Shown: positions 62,570-64,000 of the stretch, one piece after another
How positions within the stretch are numbered: the first letter of the stretch is position 1
Layout of the letters: every line of letters starts with the position of its first letter
Assembly: GCF_018343535.1 (NCBI RefSeq)
Contig: NZ_JAGYPF010000004.1
Coordinates: forward strand, 207,666 to 271,665
DNA from: Neobacillus rhizophilus
GTDB taxonomy: Bacteria > Bacillota > Bacilli > Bacillales > Cytobacillaceae
DNA: 64,000 nucleotides
Reading direction: 5' to 3'
Made by a program: the position numbers and the translations under genes
The notes under the pieces: model-generated
What the model was told of the DNA's origin: nothing
Seen by the model: only the letters and a program-made list of their open reading frames with translations
The model's database searches: none

Positions 62570-64000
62570 TTGAAACTGGAGACATTTCTGCACCACCTTC
62601 ACTTTGATCCGGAAAAAATCGCTCCGCCAGATTGGCAAGTCGATTGGGACGATGCGCCGCTTCCCTATAAACTATACCGCGGAATACCCGAGATTCCATT
62701 AACCGGTGAAGTACCGTTAACGCTTGAGCAGCGAGATGCCCATGCAGAGCAAGGACTAGAGGAGCTCGGGTCTTTCTTATGGTATGTATACGGTCTAACG
62801 CATTACGCACAATCCGCTTACCTTGAAGATCCCGAGGATATAACTACTGTAAACTATCTTCAGTTATTACGAAAATTTGTTCCTTCTGGCGGGGCATTGT
62901 ATCCCAATGAATTATATGTGTATGCAAAGATAAAGGACGTACCAACGGGAATTTACCATTACGATGTAGCCCATCACAGCCTTCGCTTGCTCCGAGAAGG
63001 AAATTATGATTCCTATTTGTCCAGGAGCCTTGGGAATTGTGATGTTTCTGATTGTTTCTGCACGGTTTTTGTCTCGACGGTTTTTTGGAAAAATTTTTAC
63101 AAATATAATAATTTTTCCTACCGTCTACAAGGTTTAGATACTGGTGTGGTCATTGGGCAAACATTAGAAGTGGCAGATCGGATGGGATTCTCGTCAATGG
63201 TATGCTACCAATTTCTTGATCGCTCTATTAATCATTTACTTGGACTAACCGAACAGGACGAAAGTGTCTATGCGGTGATCCCTTTATCTATCAATCCATT
63301 TATCCAGTGTGATGACCACGTTTATACGGAGGAGATTGTTTCTGCCGCTGAATTGTCCCAGGAAGTGCCGTTGCTGAAAACGGAAACCTATAACCGTTCA
63401 AAGAGAGTCCTTGATTACCCGCTACTCAGAGAGATGAACGGGGCATCGATGTTTGAAACAACCCAGTCATTTGTGAAGATAAAGAAGGGTGATCGTGTTC
63501 AAAGGTCATATGGTACGGAATTGATCATGCTACCATATACGGAGTCCTTTTCGTACGATCTTGTTTCTGTTTGTAGAGAGAGGCATTCTCCTGATGTTGA
63601 TTTTATGATGGGGAAAGTCAGTCAAACTCAACTAGCCACCTTGTTGAAGGAGGTTTTTTCCAGACCTTACCAGAATGATCTTGACGGCACAGATGGAAAA
63701 ACGGGGACTCGTGTTTCGTTGTACGGCTTTTTTTATAACGTGGAGGGTGTTTCAGATGGTGCTTACACCTATGAGAAAGGCGCTCATGCACTGAGTAGAA
63801 TTAGAAACGGGGATTTCCGTGAGATATTACAAAATGGTTTAACCATGCCCAATGTCAATCTGTTTCAAGTTCCGCTCTGCCTGCATTTGGTTGGAGACAA
63901 GGAACATCTTAAAGAAAAACTGGGCTATAGAGGATACAGAATTCAACAAATGGAAGCGGGAATCCTCTTGCAACGGCTGCTTTTGATCTCATGTGCCTTA
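62570..64000 (+). CDS. SagB-type FMN dehydrogenase, C-terminus outside window
   Basis: Open from a TTG at 62570 (AGGAGG 7 bases upstream) to the last base, 477 codons with no stop. It begins MKLETFLHHLHFDPEKIAPP. SagB/nitroreductase segments include FVPSGGALYPNELYVYAKIK, GIYHYDVAHHSLRLL, LDTGVVIGQTLEVADRMGF and VIPLSI. A second nitroreductase-like half begins around residue 285. It oxidises thiazolines to thiazoles with FMN, completing the precursor-E1-YcaO-SagB set. Transporter and immunity genes, if any, lie beyond the window. Confidence 0.9.
   Translation, partial: MKLETFLHHLHFDPEKIAPPDWQVDWDDAPLPYKLYRGIPEIPLTGEVPLTLEQRDAHAEQGLEELGSFLWYVYGLTHYAQSAYLEDPEDITTVNYLQLLRKFVPSGGALYPNELYVYAKIKDVPTGIYHYDVAHHSLRLLREGNYDSYLSRSLGNCDVSDCFCTVFVSTVFWKNFYKYNNFSYRLQGLDTGVVIGQTLEVADRMGFSSMVCYQFLDRSINHLLGLTEQDESVYAVIPLSINPFIQCDDHVYTEEIVSAAELSQEVPLLKTETYNRSKRVLDYPLLREMNGASMFETTQSFVKIKKGDRVQRSYGTELIMLPYTESFSYDLVSVCRERHSPDVDFMMGKVSQTQLATLLKEVFSRPYQNDLDGTDGKTGTRVSLYGFFYNVEGVSDGAYTYEKGAHALSRIRNGDFREILQNGLTMPNVNLFQVPLCLHLVGDKEHLKEKLGYRGYRIQQMEAGILLQRLLLISCAL

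Overview
The window is a chromosomal stretch from a low-GC, endospore-forming member of the Bacillaceae, probably Bacillus sensu lato or a Neobacillus-like genus. Clues are a Spo0E-type phosphatase, the HxlR/MFS/aldo-keto reductase trio arranged as ytcD-ytbD-ytbE of B. subtilis, a glv-type maltose PTS operon, an LCP protein, a heterocycloanthracin/sonorensin-type bacteriocin locus, AAGGAGG ribosome sites and frequent TTG/GTG starts. All identifications come from reading the sequence; no database search was run.

Layout. 1-5.6 kb: HxlR regulator (cut by the window edge) divergent from an MFS/aldo-keto reductase pair, a LysR regulator, a 215-bp tandem array and an AEC transporter. 5.7-14.7 kb: a NarL/DesK-type two-component pair, a DUF1700-like/DUF4097 envelope pair, an HD-GYP protein, an S9 peptidase, a MGDG-synthase-like glycosyltransferase with a PAP2 phosphatase, and a small lipoprotein. 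15.0-19.5 kb: maltose/alpha-glucoside PTS operon (RpiR regulator, EIICB, GH4 6-phospho-alpha-glucosidase, EIIA). 20-23.4 kb: nickel/cobalt transporter, gene remnants, MBL hydrolase and SnoaL-like protein.

23.5-44 kb is the main accessory region: an apparent sigma-54-controlled catabolic island. A PrpR-type enhancer-binding activator lies with four -24/-12 promoters. Palindromes of the form TGTTTCA-N4-TGAAACA sit upstream of the promoters. The genes encode an aldehyde dehydrogenase, a CMD-fold protein, a TRAP transporter split over 10 kb, two SDRs, two kinds of acyl-CoA synthetase, an acyl-CoA dehydrogenase, a thioesterase, a crotonase lacking both usual glutamates, a luciferase-like flavin monooxygenase, two flavin reductase candidates and an SMP-30 lactonase-type protein. 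The set is consistent with oxidation of an imported cyclic alcohol or ketone through a lactone to acyl-CoA thioesters; the substrate is not known.

44-57 kb: Spo0E-like protein, ECF S component, DinB protein, an EamA exporter preceded by an 18-codon leader peptide, an Fsr-like MFS exporter, a flavin amine oxidase, a 21-nt periodic motif array, YnfA, LCP, YdjM-like, MBL, J-domain and L,D-transpeptidase genes. 57.2-64 kb: bacteriocin locus with two Cys/Gly-rich precursors, a ThiF-like maturation protein, a YcaO cyclodehydratase and a SagB-type dehydrogenase that runs off the window end.

Dispersed repeats are prominent: a 29-bp palindromic-ended element carrying GGGGACGGTTCT (two copies lie inside coding sequences), a GTGCCTGGCAC element, and two intergenic arrays that share a strict 21-nt spacing but use different words.
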